Assembly (NCBI GenBank): GCA_037389465.1
Contig: JAZARR010000187.1
Coordinates: 372,001-436,000, forward strand
Direction: 5' to 3'
Origin: Baylisascaris procyonis
Taxonomy: Eukaryota; Nematoda; Chromadorea; Rhabditida; Ascarididae
Length of the DNA stretch: 64,000 nucleotides
Shown here piece after piece: positions 1-13,100 of the stretch. Both the position numbers and the translations under genes were made by a program. The notes beneath the pieces are model-generated. The model ran no database searches. It worked only from the letters and a program-made list of their open reading frames with translations, and was not told the DNA's origin. Each line of letters begins with the position of its first letter. The first letter of the stretch is position 1.

Positions 1-3000
1 TGAGCATTCTTCCAATTTTCCCATCCCCTACCCCCTCCTGGCTGAATTGCTATCATATTCTTTCGTGGGGTTACCTTTTCCTTCCTGAAAGAGATCTGTC
101 TCAAAGAAAACAGTCTTTTTAATCCACGAAAAAAAGTTGTTTTATGCTGCAATCAGCGTTTCTTTCCTTCTGATTTTCTCGTCTTCTGACAAATCGATTT
201 TCAATAATATCGAAGTAAACTAGGGACAATTTATCAATATACAATTTTCATAAGCACAACATAAATTTATATAATTATATATCCGTAAATCTTCTTAGTG
301 CTAAACTTTTTTATTTAAAAAAAGCTCTACGTTTTAATTCTAAATTGGGAAATTATAATGAAATGCATGAACGATTACCGCAACAGGTGGTGCTTCCCAA
401 TCAGCTAATCCATTACCATTCGTCGTGCTGAAAATAGGAAATATTTTCTATGAATTATAAGAAAACTCTCCATTTATGACCACAGATGCATTTACGTTTA
501 ACCTTTTATACTGCATGAACAAAAACGGTTTAGAGTATATGTTTTTTGAGGGCTGAGAAGGGAAAACTGAGGAGGAATAGAATAAAAGGACGGCATCTGT
601 AAATGCGAGGGGAGGGATTGCAGAATGAGAAGGATGATTGTTGAACACCTTAAATCATTCCAAGAGGAGAGCTCTAACTGGAAGGAAGAATAAAGGAAAC
701 GTTGTCATATATAGGTGTTTTACTTTCTACTTGTAATGCTTCCACTTATGGAGTATAATTTAACAGATATAGGGACTATATGTGTGATTAACAGGTATTG
801 AGGTAAAAAGCACAGTTAACAGATATGACTTCCGATTTCAACTTCGGATTTAACTTTTATTTTCAATTTTTTTAAAATATTTTCAACTTAGCTCAGATAG
901 TATACGATAAAAAAATTTCGCGATCACGAAATTTTTCACTAGAACTAACGTTGGAACAGTATGAAGTTATGAAATAGGACTCTTTTCACTATTGCTTATC
1001 GCTATTATAAGCCTTAATCATAAGGCGTCTCATATTGCTAGCTTTATTAATAATAAAGCCAAAATTTAGACACAGCCCTCATAATTCCATACATGCAGCA
1101 AGATTAAATAAATTTTACGACGCACCTCGTTTCATTGATCATTTCGAATTCCTGCTGTTCTGATGGCACTTCAGAAGGAATCTACAACAGTAAAATTCTA
1201 CAAGGTTTATTTTATCGCTTATTATTATTAACGAGATTATTGCATGTACAAATGAAGTCGTGATCGTCGTTAAGCCTACAAGTTATGCTGACGAGAATGC
1301 TTTCTAGATTCTACGATGTAATGATGAGAGATATGGAAGCATTGTTGTGTCACATTTCGGACATATCTTTTCAGAAAATTTTTTTCAAAGTATATTCGAT
1401 ATTATGGTTTTTGAATTATAATCAATGAAACACTAAGAATTGTTGCTATTACGCCTATTTATTGGTATCTGTGCAACAATGATGGAAAGCCAGCTAGCTG
1501 TCTAGAAATTGATCAATTATTTAAATAACATCCACCTTCGATCTTATACTATCTCAAATTGCTAAAGTCTTACCTGGCCGTCTCCAGTAAGTTTCCTGGT
1601 GATTTCATCAAATGGTAGTGTTTTTCCATAAATACCACTAGTATCAGGTGGTGTGCAAGGTGGTGTTGCACAAACATTCCTAAAACAAAGTACTTCTCAC
1701 TTATTGCCTTATTGTTGTCCTCTCTTTAGATATCCTGAATTATGAGCATAAATGACTAACTGAATTACAGGGCAAAGGAGAAGGTGAATACAACCTGTGG
1801 TCACAAGTTCAACTATGAATTACCTATGCACGTTGATAGATTTAAACTGGAGATTCCGTCTACTTGAAGATAATTGCAATTTTATCGAAATCAGGCACTT
1901 CATAATAAATTATTTTCATTATCATTATCAAAGTTACGCATTTCGGAGAAATTGCAAATCGAATGCAATGCAATATTGCAAAAAATGCAATAATTTTTTT
2001 AATTTTTCAATAACTATCAATGAGCAGATGTGACTGTCACACTGATTTATGAGCAGTTCTATTTCTTAATATATTTGTAAGTTTTTGGGTACAATTTAAA
2101 TCATTTTACTGTTAACAACGGAAGATTTTACTGCTAATAATGGAACGTTGCAATGGCAGCACACTTCCATAAGTTACGGTATCGTTGATAGCAAGACTGT
2201 GCTACCTCAGACGTGAACCAGAGCTGTCTGTTTTATCCTTCACACTCTAAACCACTGAGTCATTTAGTTCATAAATGAATCTGCTGAAAACACCTACTTG
2301 AGCACTTGGAATTGTTCTAGATCAGCTGTCTCCAAATCCATTGGAATCTCATCAGCTGGCAAAAGGCTTTCGATAAGTTGAGATTCGGTTTCGATTTCCG
2401 AAATACCACTTGATCCGTCACACATACGATCATCCAACTCACGTAGACGTGCCTCCTCTAAGCGTGCCACCTCTCGACGCCATTCTTCCAATGCTTCTTC
2501 CTCTTCCCTGTGAGAATTCAAAAATATGCAAAAAAAAAAACATAGAATATAACTTCGATAAAACATAAAGCAGAAAATTTTTTATGGCCAGCAGTTATTT
2601 TATATCTTATGCGTAATGATTCAACATCATTTATCGAAAAGGCGTTCAATATCTATGTTAACCACGCTTTTCAGCAGCAATGCCACATATAGAGTGCTCT
2701 TTTATATTCGAATGCAATTTTTAGACTTTATTTTTTGCAGAATTTATATGGAAACCGTACTTTACATGAAAAAATCATTAGCACATTTCAAAAGTAATGC
2801 AGAATAAGATGTAATATTTCTGCAAAGTTGTAAGTTGTGACGAAAGTTTTGAAAGTTTTATGAAAGAGCAAATTTTTGTGGTATTGTTGATAATTTTTAG
2901 GCTATAAGTTGATGCATTTAGGCAGAAAATAGTTAGGCTATTCTATCGTTTAGTTATATGCATCAAATTGCATTGGCAGAGATTTTCAACTCGTCTTATG

Positions 3001-3618
3001 AAATCGCAAAAGCAGACAGACAGACGAATTGAATAAAGGACAGACACACCGACAGAGTAACAGACAAACGCATTTTACAACAATACGCACAGGTAAGAAC
3101 AACTGTTCAGCAGCATCCTTTAACTATTTGGAAAAAGTGAATGAAAACGAACTTGGTGAAGGAAGGTTCCACTCTGGTCTCGCTCACAAGCTTCTGCGAA
3201 GGTTCACCAATCACATGAATCTCCTCGTCCTCCTTCTTTACTATCTGCAAGTAAAGATTGGTCTTCTATGCTCACATAAAGGAAACCAGAATCACAAGTT
3301 ATACATGATCTTCAGTCTTGGACTGAAAGCCATAGTCTTGAGCTCCGATATGTCTGTCGTAGACTTTCCTTGGGGAATATTTTTGTCGTTTATTAACATG
3401 GAGGTTACCGTTTCCACGAAGACAGGTTCTTTGCATTCCTTGGCAGTTTTTGCCCATTGTTTGCGTGCCTCCATAAACCACAGCAAGAATACAGTAGAGC
3501 CGACGGCAAACAAAGAGAGGAACATCCTTGTAAAAAAGCCGAATAACATACGATGCTCCTCATCAGGGCATTCCTCCCATTCGTCTGGGTCATAACCCAG
3601 CTCGCTCGAGTACACCAT
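1..3618 (-). CDS. Unrecognised single-pass membrane protein with charged, coiled-coil-like region (3' end beyond window)
   Basis: Seven minus-strand exons fit with matching phases: 3618-3409 (ATG, phase 0), 3244-3153, 2507-2298, 1679-1574, 1181-1126, 427-379 and a tentative one from 41 to the edge. Donors include GTAACC, GTTCGT, GTAGGT, GTAAGA, GTGCGT and GTAATC. The joined frame stays open for about 254 codons. The N-terminus is acidic (DPDEWEECPDEEHR), then a hydrophobic segment at about residues 24-49 (MFLSLFAVGSTVFLLWF) suggests one membrane pass. After it come IVKKEDEEIHVIGE, a Glu/Arg-rich stretch likely to form a coiled coil (EEEEALEEWRREVARLEEAR), an acidic serine-rich part, and NVCATPPCTPPDTSGIYG. 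The exon starting at 3620 follows TTTTATTTTAG, so the ATG may sit just after a cis or spliced-leader acceptor. I do not recognise the family. The exon at 1-41 is the weakest: a 10-base mini-exon near 70-80 is an alternative. Confidence 0.6.
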
Positions 3619-5380
3619 CACTAAAATAAAATATAAATTTAAATAAGTGAAAGAAGGATTCTAGGCATGATATGTGCCAAAGATGTTGGCACAATATGCG
3701 CTTTTTCATCGACTACTTTTGCAAGTTATTCACAAAAAATTTCCAACAAAGCGAAAAAATGAGTTCATATTTTAAGGTAAACATCAATATGAATGCCTAT
3801 CAAAAGAATCGTTTTTCTACGATTAGTATGTGCTACGACCCGAGGTCGATTGCTTTTTAGTTTGTTTTTTTTTTTGGCGAAGGGGATGGGTAACCGAGGA
3901 AAGGCATCAAGTTTTATGGAGAATTATTATCTTTTATCTTCCCATTTATTAGGAATGACGTCTAATCAAGGATGATCTTGAAGCAGCTCCCAACTGTTTT
4001 CGAATAAAGCTTTACTGAAGAAAAGCTAACTAATAGTTAAGGCTTTGTGAAGCAATAACAACGGATATGTAATCTTCAAGATAAAATCCGTCCAATCCCT
4101 CTTCTCGAGAGTTTCCATGAGCTTTTAAGGTAGATTATTCAAGGTGTAGAAATAAGTATAGTCCATTGGCGATAAGTTAGATGATCATTCAGCCGTAGGC
4201 AAAATGTGTGAATAAGATGACCCCAATGAAACGATGAGAAAAGGGTTGCAAATCATATCATTGAGATCGGAGTAGACATGTTGTCGATCCAGAGAAAGCA
4301 GCTGTTTCGAGGTGTGCATCCTCATAATTTGAAGCAGTGCGAAACATTCCAGACATCTCACAATCGTAAATGCTCTCACGAACAAAATTTTCGGCTTTCT
4401 ATATGAAATTTAGCAAATTTCTAGAGAATATATTTTCATTGAAAACATTAATTTATGTGTAAAGATACGACTCAGATAAAATTTAAAAAAAGTCAGTGGA
4501 ATGTGAAAAAAACCAATTATGAAAATTTTAGTCTATGAAAGGAGAAATATTTAAAAAAGAAGCCTAACCTTCAGAAAATATTCATGCCGATAGTCGGTAT
4601 GAAATACATAGTATTTTTTCAGGAAAAACGTTTAACTGCATTAATTTCGACCATTCGTTGAATCAATCAAAGTCTTTTGGCAGAATATGGAAGTCGCCAG
4701 TCAAATCGACTGATTGAATTCTATTTAAATAATATAAATAAATTTCCATGGGATTTTTCACTCGGTGTTTCTAATCTATGCAACGAGTGAAATGATATAT
4801 CACTCGATCGCATGATAAATTGACATTTATGAGATCGGTTATCTGCTTTTAATTACTAATTCAAATGTAAATAATGACTATAATGAGTGAGTCAATATTT
4901 TATTCAAGCAATCCATGACGTCATTAAGACAAGTGGTTATTCGAGTTTACATATTCAACATCCTTATAGGTGGATAAATATACAGCCGAATTGAATGCTA
5001 AAATCTCCTATCATCGATAGAAGAGTGTAAAATTGCGCTAAACTGAAGTACACAACGCGATCGTGAGAATGGGATTGGTAAGAAAGGCATAGGATGGAAA
5101 CGAAGTGAATGCTGTTGGAGCAAAGGTGCATTCGGCTGTCAACATTGAATGCTCATTGAAAGGCGGTGCCTAGCTTCAGCTACACTTCACGAACAACAGA
5201 AAACGTTTTGATGTGAAAGTCGATCCAACTTACGAGCACATATACACACACAACCACCAATTTGCTAGTGAAATATAGGCAATCGATAGAGATATATATT
5301 TCTATCAATATTGCTTCGAATAGAATGGAAGATATGTTGGAGTAGAAATATCCCAATTAAAATAATATAATTTAGAAAAA
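3619..5380. other. Intergenic, no gene seen
   Basis: AT-rich sequence upstream of the minus-strand membrane-protein gene; it should contain that gene's promoter and possibly upstream non-coding exons. Open frames are short, without paired splice sites or recognisable protein motifs. Confidence 0.4.
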
Positions 5381-5384
5381 TCGG

Positions 5385-5450
5385 ATTTGAAAATACAATC
5401 ATCTAGCCGAAAGAATCACTCTTGAAAGATTTTATTTTTCTTCCTTTTCG
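5385..5450 (+). repeat. Dispersed repeat, copy 1
   Basis: The segment around ATTTGAAAATACAATCATCT is repeated in diverged form at about 6590-6655 (ATTTGAAAATACGATCATTT), same orientation. The two copies flank the SINE-like block at 5.78-6.48 kb, so they may mark the ends of a larger composite repeat. Confidence 0.45.
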
Positions 5451-5779
5451 ACTATATTATCAGCAATCTTTTTGACATGAACAACGTCTACGTTTGAATT
5501 TAACACATTGAACCAAACGACCTTTGCAATTTTTGAGTTGTTCACTTTTTTCAGTCACTTAAATGGGCAACTCTCTGCAAAATTTCTTACCCATATTGGT
5601 AAAAATATGGCTAAGAAATTTATGCTGTTTTGGTTAGCACGCTTAAAAGCTTAGAGATTGATCGAATATATTGGTCGATTAATTCAACAATAAATGTTGC
5701 CATCTTACTCCTTTTCCAGTTAAGGAGAAGAGAAGTGAGGGGTAAAGTGGATGTGGGAAGTGAAGAAGATATGATACAA

Positions 5780-6485
5780 AGCTGAACGGAAAATGAAGTA
5801 AGGATTAGCATGATATTCAAAGTCTTTGGCGAAAAAAGAATACTAAACGAAGAAAAAGAGGTTTATGTTCCTGGTAAACCAACACATAGCACGCATTCTT
5901 CAAACCTTAGCTATTCACATGCGCAAACAGACCTAATGTGCGTGGCAGTGTGGCTTGGTGGGTAAGGCGTCGGACTCATGGCCTTAGGGTCACGGGTTCG
6001 GCCCACGCCTGCGTTGACGAGTTTTGTAAGGTTTGTAGAATTGTGAGCCCGTTTCTCAATCAAACTCCAAACCCTGCCCAGTGCTCTCAAACGTTGGTTG
6101 CAATTGCGATGAAGGTTGTGGGCTAGAGTAGCGTTAAGGAATAGTACCTAGGTTCGACCCCCGCATGTGCAAGGGAGGTTTGTAAGGTTTGTCGAATTCT
6201 GAGCCCGTTTCTCAATCAGAGTCCAAACCCTGCCTAGTTCCTTCAAAGGTCGGTTGCAATTGCTATGAGGTTTGCGGGCTAAAGCAGGGTTATGAAATAG
6301 TACCTAGGTTCGACCTCGCCTGCGTAAGGGGGTTTCCTAAGGTTTGTGAATTCTGCACTCGTTTCTCAATCAGAGTCCTACCCTGTGTAGTAATGGGGAG
6401 TTCAGTTCCTTCAAAAGTCGTTGTAACTGCTACGGGATTTGTGGGCTAGTCTGCTCTATGAAAGAGTAAACAGGTTCGAACTCTG
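5780..6485 (+). repeat. tRNA-derived SINE-like repeat with tandem B-box units, copy 1
   Basis: A leader (GCTGAACGGAAAATGAAGTA to ACCAACACATAGC) is followed by a tRNA-like body at about 5945-6015. The body has an A-box-like TGGCTTGGTGG and a B-box-like GGGTTCGGCCC spaced as in a tRNA gene, but no full cloverleaf folds, so it is not called a tRNA. Behind it are about three diverged units of roughly 150 bases, each holding GTTTCTCAATCA, a GTTGCAATTGC-type core and another B-box-like GGTTCGAC or GGTTCGAA motif. The second copy at 7.9-8.3 kb shares leader, body and unit, which shows it is a mobile or duplicated family. Internal polymerase III promoter function is inferred. Confidence 0.55.
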
Positions 6486-6489
6486 CTTG

Positions 6490-7690
6490 GTTCATGAGTC
6501 TTCTCAGTATTGTTCGTCTGTGGAATAGCGTTACCATTGGTTTTCAGTCATTGTAAACATAAATTTAACAGATTATGACCTTTACAGTATACGATTTGAA
6601 AATACGATCATTTAGCCCAAAAGATTTCTTTGAAAAGATTTATTTTTCTTTCTTTCGATAATGAATATCTATTTATCGAATATAACCATCATGGGGAATT
6701 ATGGCAGATATTCTGTTCACTTATGTGATGTGATGATATCCCTTCCACGTAATTAGCTATTCATTTAGTCAATTGAAATGTTTCCAATATAATTGTTGAG
6801 ATTGAAGAAAAACGGAATTAAGGTGAAATTTTTTTGCTATTTTATTTCACCTTTTATCCCTCCCTTTCAATCTGTTTCTTACTCTCTGTTTTCTTTTCTT
6901 AATTATATTCCTTTTTTTAACTCTCTGATTATGTTTTATTTACGAAAAAAACTTTTTCTTTGTTTATCATCGCATTTTTATTTTTTTCCACGGCGCAAAT
7001 GTCGCAGCGGGAGGTGGATTTCGGGAATGAATTCATATAAAAAGGCCTAGTGGCGCATATGTCCTTGATGAATACTTATGGTGTCATTTAGAGAGAAAGA
7101 AGCGGGAAGTACGACGAGCAGTGCGCATTCGAACGGCGATTTTGCACTGCTAAGGCGGGAACACTTCTCCACATAAGCTATCACCCCAAACCTTTGGACT
7201 CTAGTTTCCACGCTTTTGGGGTTCAAGTTCCTGCGGCTTTTTGTGCCTTTCGATTCTGCTATCTTTTCCTGCTGATAACGTCGTAAAACCGGAGTCTTGA
7301 TTAAATCCGGTCTCAGCTATAACTGGAACTAAATTTAACCTATACCTTATAATCGGGAGTAAAATTAGCCTGTACTTTACAATTAGCACTAAAATTCCCC
7401 ATGGTGAAAGGGACGTTCAGGTGAAGAGTAAAAAGTGGACAGGTAGTCCACATCTGTATTATCTATATCAGGCCTTTATCCACTCATCACGGTGGTCGAT
7501 GTTTGCGCATGTGTTGCCCACATAATGGTAAATCATCAGCTAATGAAACAATATTTGCGTTCATTGCCCTTATGGGGATGTGTGTTGACTGTCGGGTGGC
7601 CACGTTGCTCGATGATTTTATTCAATCGATAAATATATATTGTGGTGTTATTCTTATGATCGATGATTTGTCGATGCGTTTCTTTTGATT
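6490..7690. other. Intergenic, no gene seen
   Basis: Contains the second copy of the dispersed repeat (about 6590-6655) and otherwise AT-rich sequence with no exon-like segments that I can support. Confidence 0.4.
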
Positions 7691-7696
7691 TCTTAC

Positions 7697-7890
7697 TTCG
7701 TTTAGATGCTTCTATTTCTTGCCTTAACCTCAGGCTCAGTATCTAACTTCAGCTTGAGCTGATTTCATTGTATTCAGATACTTCATTTTCTTGTTTCAGC
7801 TTCAAGTTTAGTATCTAACTTCAGCTTGAACTTTGTCTTGCTTCGTTTAGATGCTTCATTCTCTTGCTTCAGTTTCAAATTCAGTTTCTT
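7697..7890 (+). repeat. Imperfect tandem repeat, about 75-base unit
   Basis: Units built from TTCGTTTAGATGCTTC, TTTCTTG, CAGTATCTAACTTCAGCTTG recur about three times with substitutions and small indels. It directly precedes the second SINE-like copy. Confidence 0.5.
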
Positions 7891-7904
7891 GAACGGAAAA
7901 TGAC

Positions 7905-8330
7905 GCAAAGCTGAGCGGAAAATGAAGTAGGAATTAGCATGATATTCAAAATCTTGAAAACAGCTTTATGTTCCTGGCAAACCAACACATAGCTCGCATT
8001 CTTCGAGCTTCAGCTATTCAGCGGTGTGGCGTAGCGGGTAAGGCGTTAGACGCCTAATCATAGGGTCCCGGGTTCGGCGCTCGCCTGGGTCAGCGAGTTT
8101 TGTAAGGCTTGTCGCATTCTGCGCCGGCTTTTCAATCAAACTCCTAACCCTGCCTAGTTCCTTCGCATACTGGTTGCAATTGCTATGAAGTTTGTGGGCT
8201 AAAGCAGCGTTATGAAATAGCGCCTGTGTTCGACCCATGCCTGCGTCAGCGAGTTTTCTAAGGTTTGTCGAATTCTGCGCTCGCTTCTCAATCAGATTCA
8301 TAAACCGTCCAGTCATAGATTAGAAAGGCA
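7905..8330 (+). repeat. tRNA-derived SINE-like repeat, copy 2
   Basis: Leader GCTGAGCGGAAAATGAAGTA through ACCAACACATAGC matches copy 1. The tRNA-like body at about 8018-8095 has TGGCGTAGCGGGT (A-box-like) and CCCGGGTTCGGCGC (B-box-like). One or two tail units follow with CTTTTCAATCAAACTCC, GGTTGCAATTGCTATGAAG and GTGTTCGACCCATGCC. It has fewer tail units than copy 1, so the unit number varies between insertions. Confidence 0.55.
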
Positions 8331-9115
8331 GTCAGCGTGTTCATAGACTAGAAAGGCTTACGAGTGTTCAAGGCATTCGGTGTATTCAAGGCAGTCGACT
8401 ATATGTATGGCTATGAGAAAACGAATAGTGCAATCTGCACAATGCTCACCCAGATTAAGAAGACTGTGTGTAATATGGTGAGTAGGACAGAAAGCAAAAC
8501 TTCTTTTTTTTTTTCAAATTTCTTCACATAGTGTAGCAATTTTGAGTTGAACGATATAAAATATTTAAATAAAATCGATCTCACTTGCAACAGCACAAAT
8601 GTGATCATCATAGACGTATTAAACCTATATGCTGGGAAGGTCATTTTTGATGGAATTTCATTACTTCTACCCAGTTTTATTTATTCTTTGCGAACAGCTC
8701 AATATCGTCGTTCGCATTCATTGGAAATTTTGTCGAACAACAACATTCATTGACCCCCTTCATGACCATTTGTAAAGTCTTTGGTTTCTGACTGGAATGG
8801 TACGAGTTGTCATGGTCAGCACTGCCAACAATCCAAGGAACCGATTGCGTCGTTCGTTATTCCATTTCTAATCAATGGCACTCATCGACCATATCAAAAA
8901 AATTCATCAACAAATATGATCTACCCCTTGATATTGTCATTACATCCTAACGACGTTGTTGACACTGCTATATTTCAGACTCATTATAGCATATAGTAAA
9001 CTGGATTGTTGATGTTATGGAACGCTGGAATGTGCCGAATGGTCTTATGAATCTTTATATAGAATTCACGATTGCTATTCCGTGTAAAGCAAATCTCTTT
9101 TTGCTACTCAACTCT
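8331..9115. other. Intergenic, no gene seen
   Basis: No exon-like segment or recognisable repeat before the start of the receptor duplication. Confidence 0.35.
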
Positions 9116-9365
9116 ATTACGTACACTCTTTTTAATCGTGTGAATTTTGCGCAAATCGTATTATTCATTTTCTTAGCCGTTTAAATGTTTTCAATGATCT
9201 TATTGTCTCAATGCGATCTTAGTTTTCTCAGAATTTTTTTTTATATCATTAAACAAGTTTTAAGAACGAATTTCTTTATAACATTGCATTTATGCTCTTA
9301 GTGAATTATAAATTCATCTTAGAGAAAAGTTTCAGTGTATAGCGTCACATTCGTCGTCGCAAACG

Positions 9366-9482
9366 ATTATCCACGAATATTGTAAATAATCGATGTATAT
9401 ATCCACGAATATCGTGGATAATCGGGGCGTAAACCCATGAATATTTTGGATAATCGGTTGTGCACAAATCCACGAATATCAT
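9366..9482 (+). repeat. Tandem repeat, about 41-base unit
   Basis: Three to four units built around ATCCACGAATAT and GGATAATCG, upstream of the left receptor copy. The right copy shows no equivalent expansion. Confidence 0.55.
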
Positions 9483-10169
9483 CGAAATGCGTATCGAGCA
9501 AAATGTGTTAGAATACAGTGTCGTTTTGCACTGATACTAAACCTATTGCGAGTGTGCACTGCGTCTATTCACTCCATCACACTCGTCGAGTCGTCAGCAA
9601 CTCAATCCTTTTTCTTCGCCAGTATTTGCTTCTACATTTTCTTTTAAATTGTATATGCACTATGTATGTGGAATATATGATGCGATTCATAGCGTGAAAT
9701 TCTACCGTAATATGTAATGAAATTAAAACACCTTGATTTGACATTGAATAATAGTTTCAAATATTTCCCGGTACCCACATTCCGAATAAGCCATCGGAGA
9801 GCTTTTTCACTCTGCATCCTTTTCATTGTCAACTGCAGTAAAAATAAATAGAGAGAAAAGAACGAGCGACTTTTCTCAAGTGTTATTAGGCTATCGATGA
9901 TAGAAATTCAACTATCTCCATTCGTAGAACAATAAGTGTTTATTCACCTAGGCAGTAAAGTGATACCCACTAAAAGGCTGGTATAACCCCCACAAATATG
10001 ATGCCATATACTCATCTTTTCATCCACCTCTTTATATTCTCCTAGGAAGAGGGTTGAGGATTGATTCAATGCATTTCCTAAAAGGTTTTCACTGTAGAAT
10101 CCAGCATCTGTATGTTCGAGTCGATCATCAAACTTGAAAATAATAGAAAATAATCGAAGTGAATTTCAG

Positions 10170-13100
10170 CTTTGGGTATCTATTTCGATGATTTCCTCAC
10201 TATTAATTTTGAAGTTACTAATCTCATCGATAGTATTTGTACTCGATATACTATATGCATTAACTGTCATAATTAAAAGAAAATATTGGAAAGAGCCTGC
10301 ATTTTTATTAATTGCCGCTATACTTGTTTGTGATGCTTGTGCACTTGGTGCAAATATTTTCTATACGATGCCAAGTGAGATAATTGAACAAGCACTATAT
10401 GGTAAACGTCTTATTATTGATAATTGTAAAAGTTTTCAAGCTCTAAAATTAGCATTCAAGAACTACGAGAGCGGAAATTAAACTATGAAAATGCCAAATA
10501 TTTAAATTCGTCTCGTTGGTGAGTTGCCGTTTTTCTTAAAAAAACATTATGAAATTGGTTGAAAATAATGAGACATAAATAAGCTTGAAATCGTCAATGA
10601 TTTAATTTCGTGTCGTTTGAAATTCGCTCAATTGAACCGATTCGATTGGTGCATTTTTCGATCGTATTTGATGCACCTAATGAATTGTCAACAGCCGGCT
10701 GCACAAAATCAGCTTCGTTGATCGCCATAGAATTATATGGAATCCTAAAAGAACGTCTATGATGAAAAATATAGCAGTAAAAATGCGACATTCCTTGGGT
10801 GCCACAAAAGTGACCATTTGTTTTTATTGAACTTTGCTCATCGTCAAATTCAATGTTGCTATCGTTTACCATCAATTCGGAGTTTGAATATTTTTTGAAT
10901 CCCTCGAGGAAGAGGGCGAAAGGTAGGGGTTCTTTGAACCCACTTTTTACTCAATATTGATTTACCCTCTATGAACGAAGGATTTTCATTTTCAGGTCGA
11001 CCTTTCGATGCAGTCATTGTTTTCGTGATGAGTATGTCTTGGTTCGCTGAATTGTTTGTGCTGCCAGTTTTGGCGATCACTCACTTCAGGTCTGTTTGCC
11101 CGATTTATGCAAAATTTTCAAATTTGGAGTGCTTCCGTAGTTTATGGAATGCTCAGTGAGGGGAGACAGAGCTCATAATTCGTATTCAACAGCAAAGCCT
11201 AACCTTCTGCTCTGCACTTCCCGGAAATATTGGCTGCAAAAAGACCGAAGGAAAAAATCCTTTCTGTCTCTTCCTGGAATGGTCCCCTCCCATCAACAGT
11301 AATAAACACATCGATGAGATAAGCAATCCCCGAAGAATGAGCTGTTCGGTTGCTGAAATCCTCATTACAGTGCTCTATATCTACCAATCCGATTTCGGAA
11401 GTTGACCATGCAACGTATGATAATCATACTCGCTGCATTAGTCATTATGAGTTTGGCTGCTACCGTACCTTTGTTTACACCGTGTTGCGGCTTCATATTA
11501 TATTCAAATGGATTTTATTGGTCATTCGGTGAGAGCAAACCCGGCAGTTATATTTATAGACAGCTCAACATATATTTACAGGTCAGCGATCTTCTCGGTA
11601 CAATTCGCTAAGACAGTGTAATGCCGAGTATTGCCCTCGAGGCAACCTTTATTTAAATAAGCAACTTGCGAGACCGTTTCAACGAGAACCACAATAAGTG
11701 ATAGAGGATAATAGTATGGTGGATATGTCGTCTCTACCACTACCTATTATTTTGTTTCAGTCGATGGTAACAATTTTAACAACAGTGGGTCAACCATCTG
11801 TAATGATATCATTTGAACTGTTTTTTTACTGGCTGAATGAGTTTACAGGTATTCGCAATTGGAACGATGATTGCGCTCGACTCGTTGATCGTTTATAAGC
11901 TCGTCCAATTAAGACGACGTTGCACTAATACAACGGCAACCACTAATGTACGAACGATTTTTGGTTAGTTCTTAAAAATTTCTATATGAATAAAAGATTA
12001 TTGGGCGAGAAAGCAAATGTTATGGCATGAGAAAGCAATTGCATTTACGAATACGGATACTTTCGCTCCTGGATTCTCCTTCGTTATTGTGATTTGTGGT
12101 TTCGATAGTCTGTCTATTGGGAAGAGTGAATTAGTAGTTTGAGAGGATAGCCACATGTCCGCAACAACAATGATATGTTGCTTTGTTTCTATCAGTAAGA
12201 ATATCGACAGATTTCTTATTGAAAAAAAAAAATTAAAATATCTACGAGCAAAGTTTTATATGCATGCTTCTGATGCTAACGACTAGAGGTATTATTATCG
12301 GAAGAGTAAGCTTAAGACCGATCCTTTAGAACCGATCTTAAAATATTTTGCTTGAAATATTCAGATTCCCCTACGTAGTCTCCGGTCTCTAATGAACTAC
12401 AATTCCCTTGCGCATAACCGTGTACGAACGAGGAACGTGTAATAAAAATGTTTTTCAGAGGCAACAAATCCGGGGCATACAAACAATGGAGTTCAATTTA
12501 TAAAGGTATATTATTGCTTTGCCTTAAGTAGAAGTGGTATTATTGCATTAACAAATATTGGCAAACAATTTTGCTACTCATCGGTTGGAATGATCGAAAA
12601 CATATTCAAATGAATCGGTTGCCTTAACAACTAACCACATTTGCATATCGCGATCAGAGCTCTGACCTTTGCCCTCTGCGGGAGTCGAGAAGAATCCTTT
12701 TTGCTACAAATTCCACCTACCGCCACCATCATTGGCGGAACTTTTTTACCCATACGGTCATCATAGTTGGTTTTTAATCGGCTAGAAGAGTATTTAACTT
12801 CAATTGAGGTCCAGTTGGTTATTTTAAAAGATCATTTTTTCTCCTTTGCACACTCTTATCGTACCCTCATTTAGAACCCCACATAGCCCTAACTCACTTG
12901 TTCATTTCAACTTGCTAGATATCTACATCATGTATGATCCAATCTCACCTAGAAATAACACTAGTCACACAAAGCAAATAACATTGATTGCCATTTTATT
13001 TAATAGTGAATAATTATTGCATAATTGTATTTTCTATTGATTCGAAAACAATCCTAATTCGACTATCAACGATTCTTGTCTAATTGCTTGTCCTGAAATA

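Noticed and set aside
3029..3595. 188-codon plus-strand open frame
   Set aside because: It is antisense to two phase-matched minus-strand exons of the membrane-protein gene, whose protein features and splice sites are better.
5945..6015. Functional tRNA gene
   Set aside because: A- and B-box-like motifs are present, but acceptor and anticodon stems do not pair convincingly; copies sit in a repeat family.
10134..10169. Upstream extension of left receptor exon 1
   Set aside because: The frame begins at TTG, not ATG, and passes an acceptor-like GAATTTCAG. The in-frame ATG at 10188 matches the ATG of the intact copy.
11758..11848. Transmembrane-like frame (SMVTILTTVGQPSVMISFEL) before left-copy exon 4, with a plausible acceptor
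   Set aside because: Right copy has nothing comparable; exon 3 to exon 4 joins in phase without it, and its own donor phase does not fit the next exon.
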